Of a stretch of DNA of 64,000 nt, positions 17,579 to 26,561 are shown in pieces; position 1 is the first letter of the stretch; the number at the start of each line of letters is the position of its first letter. This stretch comes from Halapricum hydrolyticum (GTDB taxonomy: Archaea > Halobacteriota > Halobacteria > Halobacteriales > Haloarculaceae). The notes beneath the pieces were generated by a model that was not told the origin of the DNA, did no database searches, and saw only the letters and a program-made list of their open reading frames with translations. The DNA is taken from positions 23,631 through 87,630 of the forward strand of contig JAOPKD010000012.1 of the NCBI GenBank assembly GCA_025517565.1, in the 5' to 3' direction. The translations under genes and the position numbers were made by a program.

Positions 17579-17720
17579 TCCTCCTCCGCGTGAACGCGGA
17601 GGAATCCCGACACGGGATTTCAGGCCGAGTGTCGGGGCCTGTTGGTTTCAAGACGCATACGTTCCAAGCGTCTCCTGCTGGTTTTCAGCATCGGCTTGGC
17701 TGTCTTGTGGCCCGGTCAAA
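17559..17720 (-). ncRNA. Candidate omega RNA (TnpB guide RNA)
   Basis: The 3' end of tnpB and its flank are rich in pairing: AATCCC/GGGATT (17603-17608 with 17614-17619), a competing CCCGACAC/GTGTCGGG (17606-17613 with 17629-17636), and a terminal hairpin CCTCCGCG-TGAA-CGCGGAGG (17583-17602). The mutually exclusive pairings are reminiscent of the pseudoknot of known TnpB guide RNAs. The guide would be the flank just outside the element (17559-17578). The 5' limit is a guess. Confidence 0.45.
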
Positions 17721-19163
17721 GAGGCCCCATCCGTAGCCGAGTCATCGTCACCAGCCTTCTGCCGGGAAGTCCGGTCGCTTCGGCGGTGACTCTCTCCACT
17801 ACGGTAGCGGTCTGCAATGTTTATCGCCCCGTTCACGTCGGCTTGATACTCACCAAGCCAGCAGTCGTCGTTCGAGCATCTGAACGTCGCCTGTCGTGGT
17901 CGGTAGCCATGTTCACCGCAAGCGTGGCACGCCTTCGACGTGTTCCGGGGATTCACCGTCTCGACGGGAATCCCCGTCTCGGCGGCTTTGTAGCGAATCT
18001 GTGCGTGGAGCTTGGCAAAGCCCCACCCGTGCAACCGCCGATTCATGTACTCGCCGTAGTCCATGTTCTCGCGGATGTATGTCAGGTCTTCCAGCACCAG
18101 CACTGGGTTCTCGACGGACTCGGCGTACTCCACGATCTCACGGGTCACACGGTGAAACACATCGTCAATCTGGTCCCACAGCGAGTCGCCGTAGGACTCC
18201 GCGATTCGCTCACTGCCACGCTTCTGAAGGCGTCTCTTGGCGGTAAAGTAGGTCTTACGGAGCCGACGAACGGCCTTGCCGTCGTCGGCCCACAGTCGGG
18301 GGCGAACAGGAGACCCGCTCTCGTCGCGGTGACACACCGTGACGAGACTCGCCTCTCCAATGTCCACGCCTATCGGCGTCCTGTCGAGCCCAGCGAGACA
18401 GGGCTCGGTAGGCTCGTCAGAGTCTACCGGCGTCCGCTCGTCGGCGGACGCCTCAGATTTGTCCTCCACGTCGCGGGTAGCGGTGATGTGGAGATACCAC
18501 GTTCCGTCCCGCTCGAACAGCCGACTTTCACCCATCTCGGCGTCGTCTGCGTACACCGCTTCGAGCCAATCCCGCTGTTCGGGATTGGCGCGTGCCGGAA
18601 TCCAGAGGTGGTAATCCTCATGGTGCGGGATTTTGACGTACCATTCAATAGCGTTCTGTGGCTGGTGGTCGAGTTGCAGTCCCTCGTTGGTGAACCGCAC
18701 CGGGTGGTCGTCGTGAAGCTCGTCGGCGTCGTAGCTGGTGTGGAGTTGTGGGACGTACTTCTTGAGGGCGTTTTTGGCGTAGCCGCTCAGGTCGTACTCG
18801 ACAACAACGTCGTTGGCCGCTGACTGTGTGTCACAGCCAGCGGCGAAGGCGGTCTGCAGCGCCTGCTGGTAGGCGTCCCGTGTCTCACGAAGCTTCTGAC
18901 GCTTGTGGACGGTCGGGTCCACAAGCTTCAGTTCGAGCGTTTTTGTGACCTCACCCATCGTCGCCGTATTCTCTGTTTCAGTTGTGAGGGACATATAGCT
19001 CGGCCATCCAGAGTGAAACGGTGGGAAATCCAGCACTGCAACAGAACAGTGGACTGTCGCACTATGCTGTCCGCTTGACCCCCGCCTGTTCGCTCCTCGG
19101 TTCCGACAGAGCGTCGGAACACTCGTCACTCACGGGAAGGCGGGGGTATGCGCTTGTATCTCT
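17579..19163 (-). mobile_element. IS200/IS605-group element carrying tnpB only (IS1341 type)
   Basis: About 1.6 kb. The right end (low coordinates) has the hairpin at 17583-17602. The left end has ACCCCCGCCT/AGGCGGGGGT (19078-19087 with 19138-19147) around an inner TTCCGAC/GTCGGAA hairpin. No tnpA is present, so it is not self-mobile. Ends were placed where the host reading frame of the interrupted lipoprotein is restored: with these ends removed, YVL joins through one codon to VNIYNG. The base string next to the left end (CTGAT on the minus strand) would be the target motif. Confidence 0.6.
17648..18994 (-). CDS. tnpB: TnpB, RNA-guided nuclease of an IS605-type element
   Basis: A 448-residue OrfB/TnpB protein. 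The RuvC-like nuclease residues are complete: Asp211 in IGVDIGEASL, Glu302 in LVLEDLTYIRE and Asp386 in YQADVNGAINIAD. The zinc ribbon has Cys356, Cys359, Cys373 and Cys378. The N-terminal half carries the usual beta/alpha RNA-binding region ending in WYLHITATRD. Family members are guided by RNA from the element's right end and cut DNA next to a short target motif, helping retain the element. The start at 18994 precedes SLTTETENT; a second ATG (18958) before GEVTKTLELK is also possible. Nothing suggests inactivation. Confidence 0.9.
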   Translation of the reverse strand: MSLTTETENTATMGEVTKTLELKLVDPTVHKRQKLRETRDAYQQALQTAFAAGCDTQSAANDVVVEYDLSGYAKNALKKYVPQLHTSYDADELHDDHPVRFTNEGLQLDHQPQNAIEWYVKIPHHEDYHLWIPARANPEQRDWLEAVYADDAEMGESRLFERDGTWYLHITATRDVEDKSEASADERTPVDSDEPTEPCLAGLDRTPIGVDIGEASLVTVCHRDESGSPVRPRLWADDGKAVRRLRKTYFTAKRRLQKRGSERIAESYGDSLWDQIDDVFHRVTREIVEYAESVENPVLVLEDLTYIRENMDYGEYMNRRLHGWGFAKLHAQIRYKAAETGIPVETVNPRNTSKACHACGEHGYRPRQATFRCSNDDCWLGEYQADVNGAINIADRYRSGESHRRSDRTSRQKAGDDDSATDGASLTGPQDSQADAENQQETLGTYAS

Positions 19164-19577
19164 ATCAGCACGTAGTTGCCCGGATCGAGTTCGATGCCCG
19201 GGTGCTCGGTGTAACTCACGTCGATCGAGATTGATTCCTCAACGGCGGTGAAATCCTCGTTGTCCGCAAAGGCGTCCTGGTTCTCCTCGTCGAGGACGAA
19301 CACGTTGACGCTTGGCCCCTCGACGACTTCGACCGAGTACGAAATTTCGGTCGTCTCGACGATCTCGAAGCCGTCGCTGAAGTAGCTCTCGTGATCGAGT
19401 TCCGCCTCCCGATCGTCCGTGAGCGGCTCCGTCGCTGCCGACCTCTTCGAGCGTCCACCGTACAGTCACCGGCTCGCCGCCACCGAGGAAGTCAGTACAC
19501 CCGCTCATCGCCACTGCTGTCGTGGCCCCGACGGCCCCGAGTACGTCTCGACGGGGCGATCGCTCTCTCTGGCGCAT
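19164..19577 (-). pseudogene. Tat-type lipoprotein gene, frameshifted and interrupted by the IS
   Basis: The 5' end reads MRQRERSPRRDVLGAVGATT then AVAMSGCTDFLGGG, a twin-arginine signal with lipobox Cys. After VTVRWTLEEVGSDG the sense frame shifts by one base (around 19430-19455) and continues as EPLTDDREAELDHESYF, ISYSVEVVEGPSVNVFVLDE and YTEHPGIELDPGNYVL, where the TnpB element begins. The missing C-terminus is found at 17536-17578. The frameshift may be real decay or a sequence error; the IS alone would truncate the protein. Related short haloarchaeal lipoproteins have no known function. Confidence 0.7.
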
Positions 19578-19661
19578 AGGTACTCATTCCCTACATGTCA
19601 TGATAATTATTTCCCTCACGGGTGCAGAACTACTTAGTCGCGCCCGCCCGTCGGATCGTGT

Positions 19662-21479
19662 ATGTCCGATCTCGGGGATTTCACCGAATTCAGCGCCGAC
19701 GACGGAGACGACGACAGTCCGCCGCCGGACTCCACCGAGGACGACGATCGGTTCGAACCGGTCGGCGTCTCGCCGACGCGATCCGAGCGCGGGATCGGCG
19801 TCCTCTCGGCCGCCGAGGGGCTCACGATCAGCGAAGACGACGACGAGACGACGCTTCGAGCCTACATCACGGTTCGGAACCGTTCGGACGTCCGGATCGG
19901 GACGTACCTGATCGTCCCCTATCCGGACGAGCCGTCGGCCGGGACGCCCGACGACGAGCGACTGTTCTGTCGGATCACAGCCCTGGAGTACGTCCCGGAG
20001 TTCCGCGCCGACGACGCCACGGAGATCCACGCCCAGCGCGCGATGCGCTCCCGGGAGATCGACGAACAGGACTTCAAGTTCATGGCGACGCTCGAACCGG
20101 TTGCTGTCCTGTACAGTGAGAACGACGACCTCAAGCGCCGGATGACCGACCGCGTCCCGAAACCCGAGACGGTTGTCCGGGAGGCCGACGACGCAGGCGA
20201 GATCAAGACCGGGCTCAAGATCCCCGAGGACGGCGTCTTCCTCGGCCATCTCGCCGTCGGCGGCGAGAAAGTCACGACCGCGGCCGAACCGCCGACGATC
20301 GACTACCGGCTCAAGGACGACTACGCCGACGGCGATCCACTCGTGTTCCGACACACCCTCGTTGCGGGTGGAACGGGTTCGGGCAAGACCCACGCCGCGA
20401 AGAACGTCCTCCGGCAGTACCTCGCCGACGAGCGGTCCTATCCGGTCGAATCGGGCAGCGACCGCGAGGTCTCGCCCGCGCTGGTCGTGTTCGATCCCCA
20501 GGACGAGTACGCTCAGATGCACGACGACGGCGATCTTCCGGCCGAGTTCCAGCGCCACTGTGAGCGCGAGGGCATCGCCTGTGGCGGCCACGACGACACC
20601 GTCGCGTTCGTCCCCGACGTCGCCGGTGCGTCCTACAGCGCCGACCATCACCGCGCCGAGCAGGTTCCGTTCACCATTCCGTTCTCGATGGTCGACGACA
20701 ATCCCTGGCTGATCGCCGGCAGTGGTCTCAACGACAACCAGTACTCCGCGCTGGTGAACGTCCTCCTGCCCCGCTTTCGCGACGAGTACGGCCGGAGCGG
20801 GACCTACGAGCAGTTCACGACGTTCCTCGACGATCCCGCCCTGCGCGAGGAACTCGACGAATCCGGACGGGTCCACGAGGCGACCTTCGACGCCGTCCGA
20901 CGGCGCGCGCTCGGGTTCGGCGGCGTCTTCGATCAGGACGCCCGCCCGATCACCGACCTCGTCCACGAGTTCGTCCGCCCCGGTGGGCTGACCGTCGTCC
21001 CGACCTACCACATCAACGACAGTCGGGCGACCGAGACGGTCGTGCTCGCGCTGGCGTCGCTGCTGGTCGACGAGAAGCTCTCGAACGACCCGACCTTCGA
21101 GCGCATCGAGGAGACGCCGTTGATCGTCGGGATGGACGAAGCCCACAACTTCCTGACCGACGCCGACACCGTCCAGGCCCGGAAGGTCATCGGGAAGTTC
21201 ACCGACGCCGCCAAGCAGGGCCGCAAGGAACGGCTCGGGCTCTTCTTGATCACCCAGGATCCCCAGGACATCGCCGATCCCGTTTTCAAGCAGATCAACA
21301 CGACCGCCGTCCTCAATCTGGGTGACGAGGACGCCATCTCCGCGGTCAACATTCCCTCGAACCTCGAATCGAAGGTTCCCTACATGGAGAAAGGCCAGAT
21401 GGTCGTCTACTCGCCGGACAACTCCGAGCCCGTCGAGTTGATCGGGCTGTCGACCTGCGTGACCAAACACGGCCGGTAG
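19662..21479 (+). CDS. HerA-like ATPase (FtsK/HerA superfamily)
   Basis: A 605-residue ATPase. A disordered acidic N-terminus (~1-30) precedes a HAS-barrel-like beta domain (~45-190). The motor domain has Walker A AGGTGSGKT (235-243) and Walker B LIVGMDEAHNF, plus a LGLFLITQDPQDI sensor block. HerA proteins form hexamers that translocate DNA, usually with the nuclease NurA in end resection. NurA is not adjacent here, so a different partner or a general DNA-pumping role is possible. The start ATG lies before an acidic stretch; no alternative start is better supported. Confidence 0.85.
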   Translation: MSDLGDFTEFSADDGDDDSPPPDSTEDDDRFEPVGVSPTRSERGIGVLSAAEGLTISEDDDETTLRAYITVRNRSDVRIGTYLIVPYPDEPSAGTPDDERLFCRITALEYVPEFRADDATEIHAQRAMRSREIDEQDFKFMATLEPVAVLYSENDDLKRRMTDRVPKPETVVREADDAGEIKTGLKIPEDGVFLGHLAVGGEKVTTAAEPPTIDYRLKDDYADGDPLVFRHTLVAGGTGSGKTHAAKNVLRQYLADERSYPVESGSDREVSPALVVFDPQDEYAQMHDDGDLPAEFQRHCEREGIACGGHDDTVAFVPDVAGASYSADHHRAEQVPFTIPFSMVDDNPWLIAGSGLNDNQYSALVNVLLPRFRDEYGRSGTYEQFTTFLDDPALREELDESGRVHEATFDAVRRRALGFGGVFDQDARPITDLVHEFVRPGGLTVVPTYHINDSRATETVVLALASLLVDEKLSNDPTFERIEETPLIVGMDEAHNFLTDADTVQARKVIGKFTDAAKQGRKERLGLFLITQDPQDIADPVFKQINTTAVLNLGDEDAISAVNIPSNLESKVPYMEKGQMVVYSPDNSEPVELIGLSTCVTKHGR

Positions 21480-21587
21480 CCCGGGCGAGACGCGGTATCG
21501 GCCCGGACAACGCATCTGGCCCGGGGGACGCCGCCGCCACAGTCGGAAAACGAAACGCCTTCTTGTGACAGTGACCGAGAGAGAGAC

Positions 21588-22070
21588 ATGAGCGTCATTC
21601 GGGTTGCCTGGGGCCGCGCCACCGCGCCGACGGCGTTGTCCGCCTACGACGCCGCGCTGGCGGCGGCGAACGTCCACAACTACAATCTGATCTCGCTCTC
21701 CTCTGTCATCCCTGCCGACGCGCCGATCGAGCGCGTCGACACTGCGCCGGATCTCGGACCCGCCGGCGAAGGACTGCACGTCGTCCAGAGCCACGAGATC
21801 GTCGAACCCGGTAGCGACCGTCCTGCCGTCGCCGGAGTAGGATGGCTCCGCAGCGAGTCGGGCCGCGGGATCTTCTACGAGGTCTCGGGGACCGACCGTG
21901 ACGACGTCGAGACGGCGATCCGCGAGGGGATCGCGGCCGGCCGCGAGCTCCGGGACTGGGACTTCGACGCGGAGCCGAAACTCCAGATCGAGACGGCCGA
22001 CCCCGATCCCGACGAGCACGCAGCGGCGGTCGTTATCGCGGCGTACGGGCAGAGCGAGCCACTGCTGTGA
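21588..22070 (+). CDS. pdaD: Pyruvoyl-dependent arginine decarboxylase
   Basis: A 160-residue proenzyme that makes agmatine from arginine. The self-cleavage site is in NYNLISLSSVIPADA: cleavage between Ser38 and Ser39 would create the pyruvoyl group on the alpha chain. GEGLHVVQSHE and GRGIFYEVSG are other family blocks, the latter with the catalytic Glu region. In archaea agmatine is used for polyamines and for agmatidine in tRNA-Ile2. Length and order fit the archaeal family. It stands alone, ~110 bp after the HerA-like gene. Confidence 0.9.
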   Translation: MSVIRVAWGRATAPTALSAYDAALAAANVHNYNLISLSSVIPADAPIERVDTAPDLGPAGEGLHVVQSHEIVEPGSDRPAVAGVGWLRSESGRGIFYEVSGTDRDDVETAIREGIAAGRELRDWDFDAEPKLQIETADPDPDEHAAAVVIAAYGQSEPLL

Positions 22071-22136
22071 CTGTCGACGTCACGATCGGCGACCAGCGCT
22101 TTTTTAAGCCTTCCTCGCCTACCGCTGTAGCAATTC

Positions 22137-22493
22137 ATGTATGGAAATCTCCCCGGCGGGGCCGACGTCGCTGACGACTCGCCGCTGTCGCCTGAGCAGC
22201 GCCGTGCGCTGCGGCGCGACCTCGCGAGCGTCGCTGCCCGGACCCGCGAATTCCTCCCCGGCGATTTCGTCGTCGGTTCGGAACTCCGGTCGGGGGCGAC
22301 GGGCCTCGAGGCGACGATCGCCGTCCAGCCGCCGGTCGGGTCGGTCGTCAGCGCGGGGTACGCGCCCGAGGAAGACGACGACGTCTCGATCGACGACGAC
22401 GAACGCGAAGACCTCGCGATGGGGTTGGCCGCGAGTGCCGCCCTTCAGGTGAAACAGGCCTATCCCGACGAGGGATCGCCGGCCGCACAATAG
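22137..22493 (+). CDS. Conserved haloarchaeal protein (DUF5811-like)
   Basis: A 118-residue acidic protein with LSPEQRRALRRDLASVAART followed by REFLPGDFVVGSEL, then an AVQPPVGSVVSAGY block and a C-terminal AMGLAASAALQVKQA helix. I associate this pattern with DUF5811 from memory, without known function. A TTTTTTAAG promoter element lies ~32 bp before the ATG, which supports leaderless transcription and the start. Confidence 0.65.
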   Translation: MYGNLPGGADVADDSPLSPEQRRALRRDLASVAARTREFLPGDFVVGSELRSGATGLEATIAVQPPVGSVVSAGYAPEEDDDVSIDDDEREDLAMGLAASAALQVKQAYPDEGSPAAQ

Positions 22494-22514
22494 GCATTCT
22501 GCTTTTGCGCGTGT

Positions 22515-23129
22515 TCACACGATTGCGAGTCCGATAGCGATCCCTGCCGCTGACGCCAGCGGGATCGTGAGGTTGTCGTCGATCACGTAGGTCTTGATCA
22601 CGGGCTTGACCCCGTCTGCGACGGTCGCGGCGAAACCGCCGAACAGCGCCGCGACGGGCGCGACGAACGCGAGCCCGATCGACGTACAGACGACGAACGT
22701 CACGGCGAGTGCCTGTGGCGATTTGAGAATCAACTCCAGGAAGGTGCCGTCACCGACCGACTGGATCTGTCCGGAGCCGAGCAATCCGCTGACCGGGTCG
22801 CCGAGCGTGAGCATCAGCAGTGCCGGCACGGCGATCGTCGGCGGAGCTACTAATACGACGGCGGTCGCGCTGATGACTGCCAGCGCGTAGCCCGCGACGT
22901 TGTCCTGCTCGTACTCTCTGGTGAGGTACTCGTAGATCCACCAGTCCAGTCCGACGCCCAGGCGAACGATCTCCAGGACGACCACGGCCAGGAACCCGGC
23001 GACGACGATCGCCTGGACCTGCGTCCAGGTGAGGACGTCGACGACGTACGCCAGCGGGACGGCGCTCCCGCTGACGTGGATGCCTCGACGGGTGATCTCC
23101 GACCCCAGACCGTTAAATAGCGACCGCAC
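22515..23129 (-). CDS. Polyprenol/dolichol kinase-like membrane protein
   Basis: A 204-residue protein with about six helices. The family pattern is EITRRGIHVSGSAVPLAYV at the N-terminus and LGDPVSGLLGSGQI in the middle, as in CTP-dependent dolichol (SEC59-type) and phosphatidate cytidylyltransferase-like proteins. It may phosphorylate a polyprenol used for glycan carriers, which would suit an organism with abundant surface glycoproteins; the substrate is inference. It starts with GTG only 2 bp after the glyS stop, so it is the third gene of an operon. Confidence 0.75.
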   Translation of the reverse strand: MRSLFNGLGSEITRRGIHVSGSAVPLAYVVDVLTWTQVQAIVVAGFLAVVVLEIVRLGVGLDWWIYEYLTREYEQDNVAGYALAVISATAVVLVAPPTIAVPALLMLTLGDPVSGLLGSGQIQSVGDGTFLELILKSPQALAVTFVVCTSIGLAFVAPVAALFGGFAATVADGVKPVIKTYVIDDNLTIPLASAAGIAIGLAIV

Positions 23130-23131
23130 GG

Positions 23132-24904
23132 TTAGAGGTCGTCGAACGTGATCGCGCCGTCACGTAACGCTGTCAGCGTCTCGGACAGCCCGGAGATGGC
23201 GACGCGTCGCTGTTCGGTCGTATCTCGCTCGCGGACCGTGACCGTCCCCTCCAGGCTCGGGTCGTCGCCTTCGCCTAGCGTCTCGTAGTCGACTGTGACA
23301 CAGAAGGGCGTCCCGACCTCGTCCTGGCGGCGGTAGCGTCGGCCGATCGCGCCCGAATCATCGTAGGTGACCGCCAGCCCGGCGTCACGCAACCGGTCGA
23401 CGATCTCGCGGGCGCGCTCGGCCAGACCGTCCCGATCCATCAGCGGGAACACACCGACCGTCCTCGGCGCGACTTCCGGCGGGAGTTCGAGCACTCGCCG
23501 GGTCTCGCCGTCGACCTCGTCCTCGCGATAGGAGTGATCGAGTACGGTGTACAGCGCGCGATCGATCCCCAGTGAAGGCTCGACGACGTGGGGCGTGATG
23601 TGCTCGCCGCTTTCGGTGACCTCCTCGATCTCGAAGCCGACCTTCTCGATCGGAACGGTGTATTCCTGGCCCTCGACCTCGACCCTGACGACCCCGTCGT
23701 CGGCCTGCGCGTCCCGGAACGCGTCGGGATCGCGCTCAGCCAGTGAATCCAGTGCGTCGGCCACGGCCGCGGCGTCGCCGCCGAACTCCGGTCCGAGATA
23801 GCTCATGTCCGGATCCACGGTGGGGCGCTCGACGGTGATCGGCTCGTCGTACTGCTTGAAGATCGTGAACTCCTCGTCGGAGTGGGCCGCGTGCTTGCTG
23901 AGATCGTAGTCGCCGCGGTAGGCGAAGCCGGCGAGTTCGATCCAGTCGCCGTCGACCTCCGCCTCGGCGTCCCAGCAGTCGGCGGCGTAGTGGGCCAGCT
24001 CCCCTGGCAGGTGCTGGCGGAAGCGAAACCGGTCCATGTCGACGCCGATCGACTCGTACCACCGCTTTGCGATCCCCAGGTAGTAAGCGATCCACGGATC
24101 GTCGACGATTCCGTCCTCGAAGACTTCGCCGACGGTGGTTTCGATGAGTTCGCCGTCCTCGGCCTCCTGCTCGCTGACCGGGTAGAACGGTGCCGTCACG
24201 TCCTCGACGCTCTCGAGGTCGGGTTCGTCCTCCTCGGGATCGATGAACAGCTCGAGTTCGGCCTGCGTGAACTCCCGGACGCGCAACAGCGATTTCCGGG
24301 GGCTGATCTCGTTGCGGTAGGCGCGACCGATCTGGGTGACGCCGAAGGGTAGCTGGTTACGGGCGTATTCGGCCAGCTGGGGGAACTCCACGAAGATCCC
24401 CTGGGCGGTTTCGGGCCGCAGATACCCCGGCGAGGACGACCCCGGCCCGATGTTCGTCTCGAACATCAGGTTGAACTGCTGAATCGCCTGTCCGGCCAGC
24501 CCTGCGCCGCAGGTCGGACAGGTTAGCTCGTACTCGGCGACGATCTCCTCGACGCGCTCGATGGCCATCGACTCGGCGTCCTCGATGTCGGTGTTGTCCT
24601 CGACGACGTGGTCGGCCCGGTGGGAGTCGCCACACTCGGGACACTCGACCAGCATGTCGTCGAACCCGTCCAGGTGGCCCGAGGCCTCGAAGACGGGCTC
24701 GGGCATCACCGTGGGGGCGTCGACCTCCATGTTGCCCTCCTGGATCGTGAACCGCTCACGCCAGGTGTCCTCGATGTTTTGCTTGAGTGCTGCGCCCTCC
24801 GGGCCGAACGTGTAGAATCCGGAGACGCCGCCGTAGGCACCGGCCGACTGGAGGAAGAACCCGCGCCGTTTCGCCAGTTCGACGACCGGGTTCCCCTCGC
24901 TCAT
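23132..24904 (-). CDS. glyS: Glycyl-tRNA synthetase (class II, alpha2 type)
   Basis: A 590-residue enzyme that charges tRNA-Gly. The N-terminus PVVELAKRRGFFLQSAGAYG is the typical start. A zinc-binding insertion has CPECGDSH and CPTCGAG pairs. Class II motif 2 is seen in RAYRNEISPR followed by RVREFTQAELELF, and motif 3 in EPSLGIDRALYTVLDHSY. The anticodon-binding domain is C-terminal. Its ATG overlaps the stop of the upstream CBS gene (ATGA), and it is followed at 2 bp by the kinase-like gene. All expected domains are present. Confidence 0.95.
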   Translation of the reverse strand: MSEGNPVVELAKRRGFFLQSAGAYGGVSGFYTFGPEGAALKQNIEDTWRERFTIQEGNMEVDAPTVMPEPVFEASGHLDGFDDMLVECPECGDSHRADHVVEDNTDIEDAESMAIERVEEIVAEYELTCPTCGAGLAGQAIQQFNLMFETNIGPGSSSPGYLRPETAQGIFVEFPQLAEYARNQLPFGVTQIGRAYRNEISPRKSLLRVREFTQAELELFIDPEEDEPDLESVEDVTAPFYPVSEQEAEDGELIETTVGEVFEDGIVDDPWIAYYLGIAKRWYESIGVDMDRFRFRQHLPGELAHYAADCWDAEAEVDGDWIELAGFAYRGDYDLSKHAAHSDEEFTIFKQYDEPITVERPTVDPDMSYLGPEFGGDAAAVADALDSLAERDPDAFRDAQADDGVVRVEVEGQEYTVPIEKVGFEIEEVTESGEHITPHVVEPSLGIDRALYTVLDHSYREDEVDGETRRVLELPPEVAPRTVGVFPLMDRDGLAERAREIVDRLRDAGLAVTYDDSGAIGRRYRRQDEVGTPFCVTVDYETLGEGDDPSLEGTVTVRERDTTEQRRVAISGLSETLTALRDGAITFDDL

Positions 24905-25749
24905 ACGAGTGCCTCCAGCAGGTCGACATCCCGGACGATGCCCACGAGAGCGTCACCGCTCAACAGCGGGATCTGCTCGATGTCGTTGTTGAGCATCGTC
25001 TGTGCGGTCTCGCGTGCGGTCCGGCGCTTGCCGACGGTCAACAGATCACTGGTCATGAACTCGCTGACCGGCTCGTTCGGAATCTCGACGTTCCGCGTGG
25101 GCATGTAGCTGTTGCCGACGGCTTTGATGCCTTCCCACATCCACTCGTCGTCCTGGTTGGCGATGGACTCGCCGGTGTCGGCCTCGCCCTCGACGACCTC
25201 GGCGACCGCGATGATGTCGACTTCAGTGAGAATCCCAGCGAGGTCGCGATCGTCGTCCAGCACGATCCCGTACGGAACGTCCGCGTAGGCCAGCTCCCGC
25301 TCGGCGACGGGTAGCGGCGTCCCAGCGTAGACGCAGTTGACGTCCTTGCGGGCCAGCTCGCCGACCGGCGTGTCGCCTTCGACTTTGCCCTCGGCGATCG
25401 CGCGGATGACGTCCGTCACCGTGATTATTCCTTCGAGGCGACCGTCGACGACGGGGATCCGGCGCTCGCCTTCCTCGACGATGAGGCGGGCGACGTCCTC
25501 GATCGCGGCGTCGGCAGCGATCGTCGGGACCTCCTTGACCAGTAGTGCGAGCTGGTCTTCGTCGGGGTTGTTGATGAGCGTGTCCCGGGAGACGATCCCG
25601 CGGAACTGTTCGCCGTCGTCGGTCTGTTTGATCACCGGTACCGAGGAGAACGTCCGCTCCTGGAGGTATTCGAGGACGTCGTCTCTGGTGCCGGGGATCT
25701 CCACCGTCACCACGTCCTCGCGCGGCGTCATGGCGTCTGCGACGTTCAT
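24901..25749 (-). CDS. Protein with four CBS domains
   Basis: A 282-residue cytoplasmic protein built of four consecutive CBS motifs, beginning VADAMTPREDVVTVEI; CBS pairs bind adenosine nucleotides and act as energy sensors. No effector domain is attached, so it probably regulates a partner by contact. The ATG before NVADAM is preferred: homologues begin there, and an AT-rich TTAGTA element sits ~36 bp upstream. An alternative ATG lies 8 codons earlier at 25773. It is the first gene of an operon with glyS, overlapping it by 4 bp. Confidence 0.85.
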   Translation of the reverse strand: MNVADAMTPREDVVTVEIPGTRDDVLEYLQERTFSSVPVIKQTDDGEQFRGIVSRDTLINNPDEDQLALLVKEVPTIAADAAIEDVARLIVEEGERRIPVVDGRLEGIITVTDVIRAIAEGKVEGDTPVGELARKDVNCVYAGTPLPVAERELAYADVPYGIVLDDDRDLAGILTEVDIIAVAEVVEGEADTGESIANQDDEWMWEGIKAVGNSYMPTRNVEIPNEPVSEFMTSDLLTVGKRRTARETAQTMLNNDIEQIPLLSGDALVGIVRDVDLLEALV

Positions 25750-25913
25750 TATGCCAACTACTCCCGCGTCCATCTACTAAGACCTTACACATTGGCCTTG
25801 CTCCCGATTGTCTCCCGGATATTTTCCCGTACTGTTGGAAACACTGACCTTTCATACCGGCCTTGCGTCCCGGTTCCGGCACGTTTATGTGTACGTGTTA
25901 CAGAGTAACAAGC

Positions 25914-26084
25914 ATGTCGCAGGAGACGAACGCAGTCGCGGCCGTTGCTGAGGACGCCGAGGTCATGGCCTCGGTCGAAACCGGCCCCGCTGGCGAGACC
26001 TTCATCCTCGCCGACATCACTCGCGACGACGCCTACGTAACAGCTCCGCTTCAGGACGCCGCAACGTTGCCCGAGTGGCGATAG
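25914..26084 (+). CDS. Small acidic haloarchaeal protein, function unknown
   Basis: A 56-residue protein, SQETNAVAAVAEDAEVMASV near the start and ITRDDAYVTAPLQDA, then LPEWR at the end. It has good codon bias, and a GTTTATG promoter-like element lies ~30 bp upstream of the ATG. It resembles very short conserved haloarchaeal proteins of unknown role. It is divergent from the CBS-glyS operon. Confidence 0.6.
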   Translation: MSQETNAVAAVAEDAEVMASVETGPAGETFILADITRDDAYVTAPLQDAATLPEWR

Positions 26085-26243
26085 TTCCGTCTCGCTGTCT
26101 CGAATTCTTGACGCCGAGCAGTCACCACGCTCGCTCCCTGTCCGGCTGTACAGGCGGTCGAGGCGACTGCCCCGGGGCTTGGGGGTGGGTCCACGACTGC
26201 TGTGATCTGTTCAGAAACAGGTCTCGCCCGGGCCGTCCGATCG

Positions 26244-26561
26244 CTACGCGTCGAGTTCTTCGGCGACGGTGTCGGCGTCGAGCAGTTCCGGGTCGATCGC
26301 GAGGTCGACCTGTCCGCGGACGAACTCCGGAAGCGACCCGTCCGCGTAGACGACCGTCCGCAGTTCGGGGTTGAGTTCCTTCGCGACCGGGATTGCGGTC
26401 GCCTGTGCGACTTCGGTCAGCACCAGCGTGGCGGCCGTCTCGATGCCGGCCTCGTCCAGTGCCGACCGGTTCGCGACGTCGACGATCGTGACCTCGTGGC
26501 CCTGCGATTCGATCGCGGCGGCGATCTCGTCGGTGTCCGCCCCGGCGACGATAACGTGCAT
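26244..26561 (-). CDS. TrkA-N-like Rossmann protein, small
   Basis: A 105-residue protein with one Rossmann-type unit: MHVIVAGADTDEIAAAIES then GHEVTIVDVANRSALDEAGI. The glycine pattern is reduced (AGADTD in place of GxGxxG), so nucleotide binding is uncertain. No TrkA-C domain follows. It resembles stand-alone KTN-like haloarchaeal proteins. The start codon begins the first strand. Confidence 0.6.
   Translation of the reverse strand: MHVIVAGADTDEIAAAIESQGHEVTIVDVANRSALDEAGIETAATLVLTEVAQATAIPVAKELNPELRTVVYADGSLPEFVRGQVDLAIDPELLDADTVAEELDA

Noticed and set aside
17579..19163. TnpB region considered as a host-encoded Cas12-like gene.
   Set aside because: Terminal hairpins, interruption of a lipoprotein gene and protein length fit an IS605-type element; there is no CRISPR array.
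19584..22019. An 811-codon minus-strand frame opposite herA-like and pdaD genes.
   Set aside because: It covers two recognisable plus-strand genes and has no family features.
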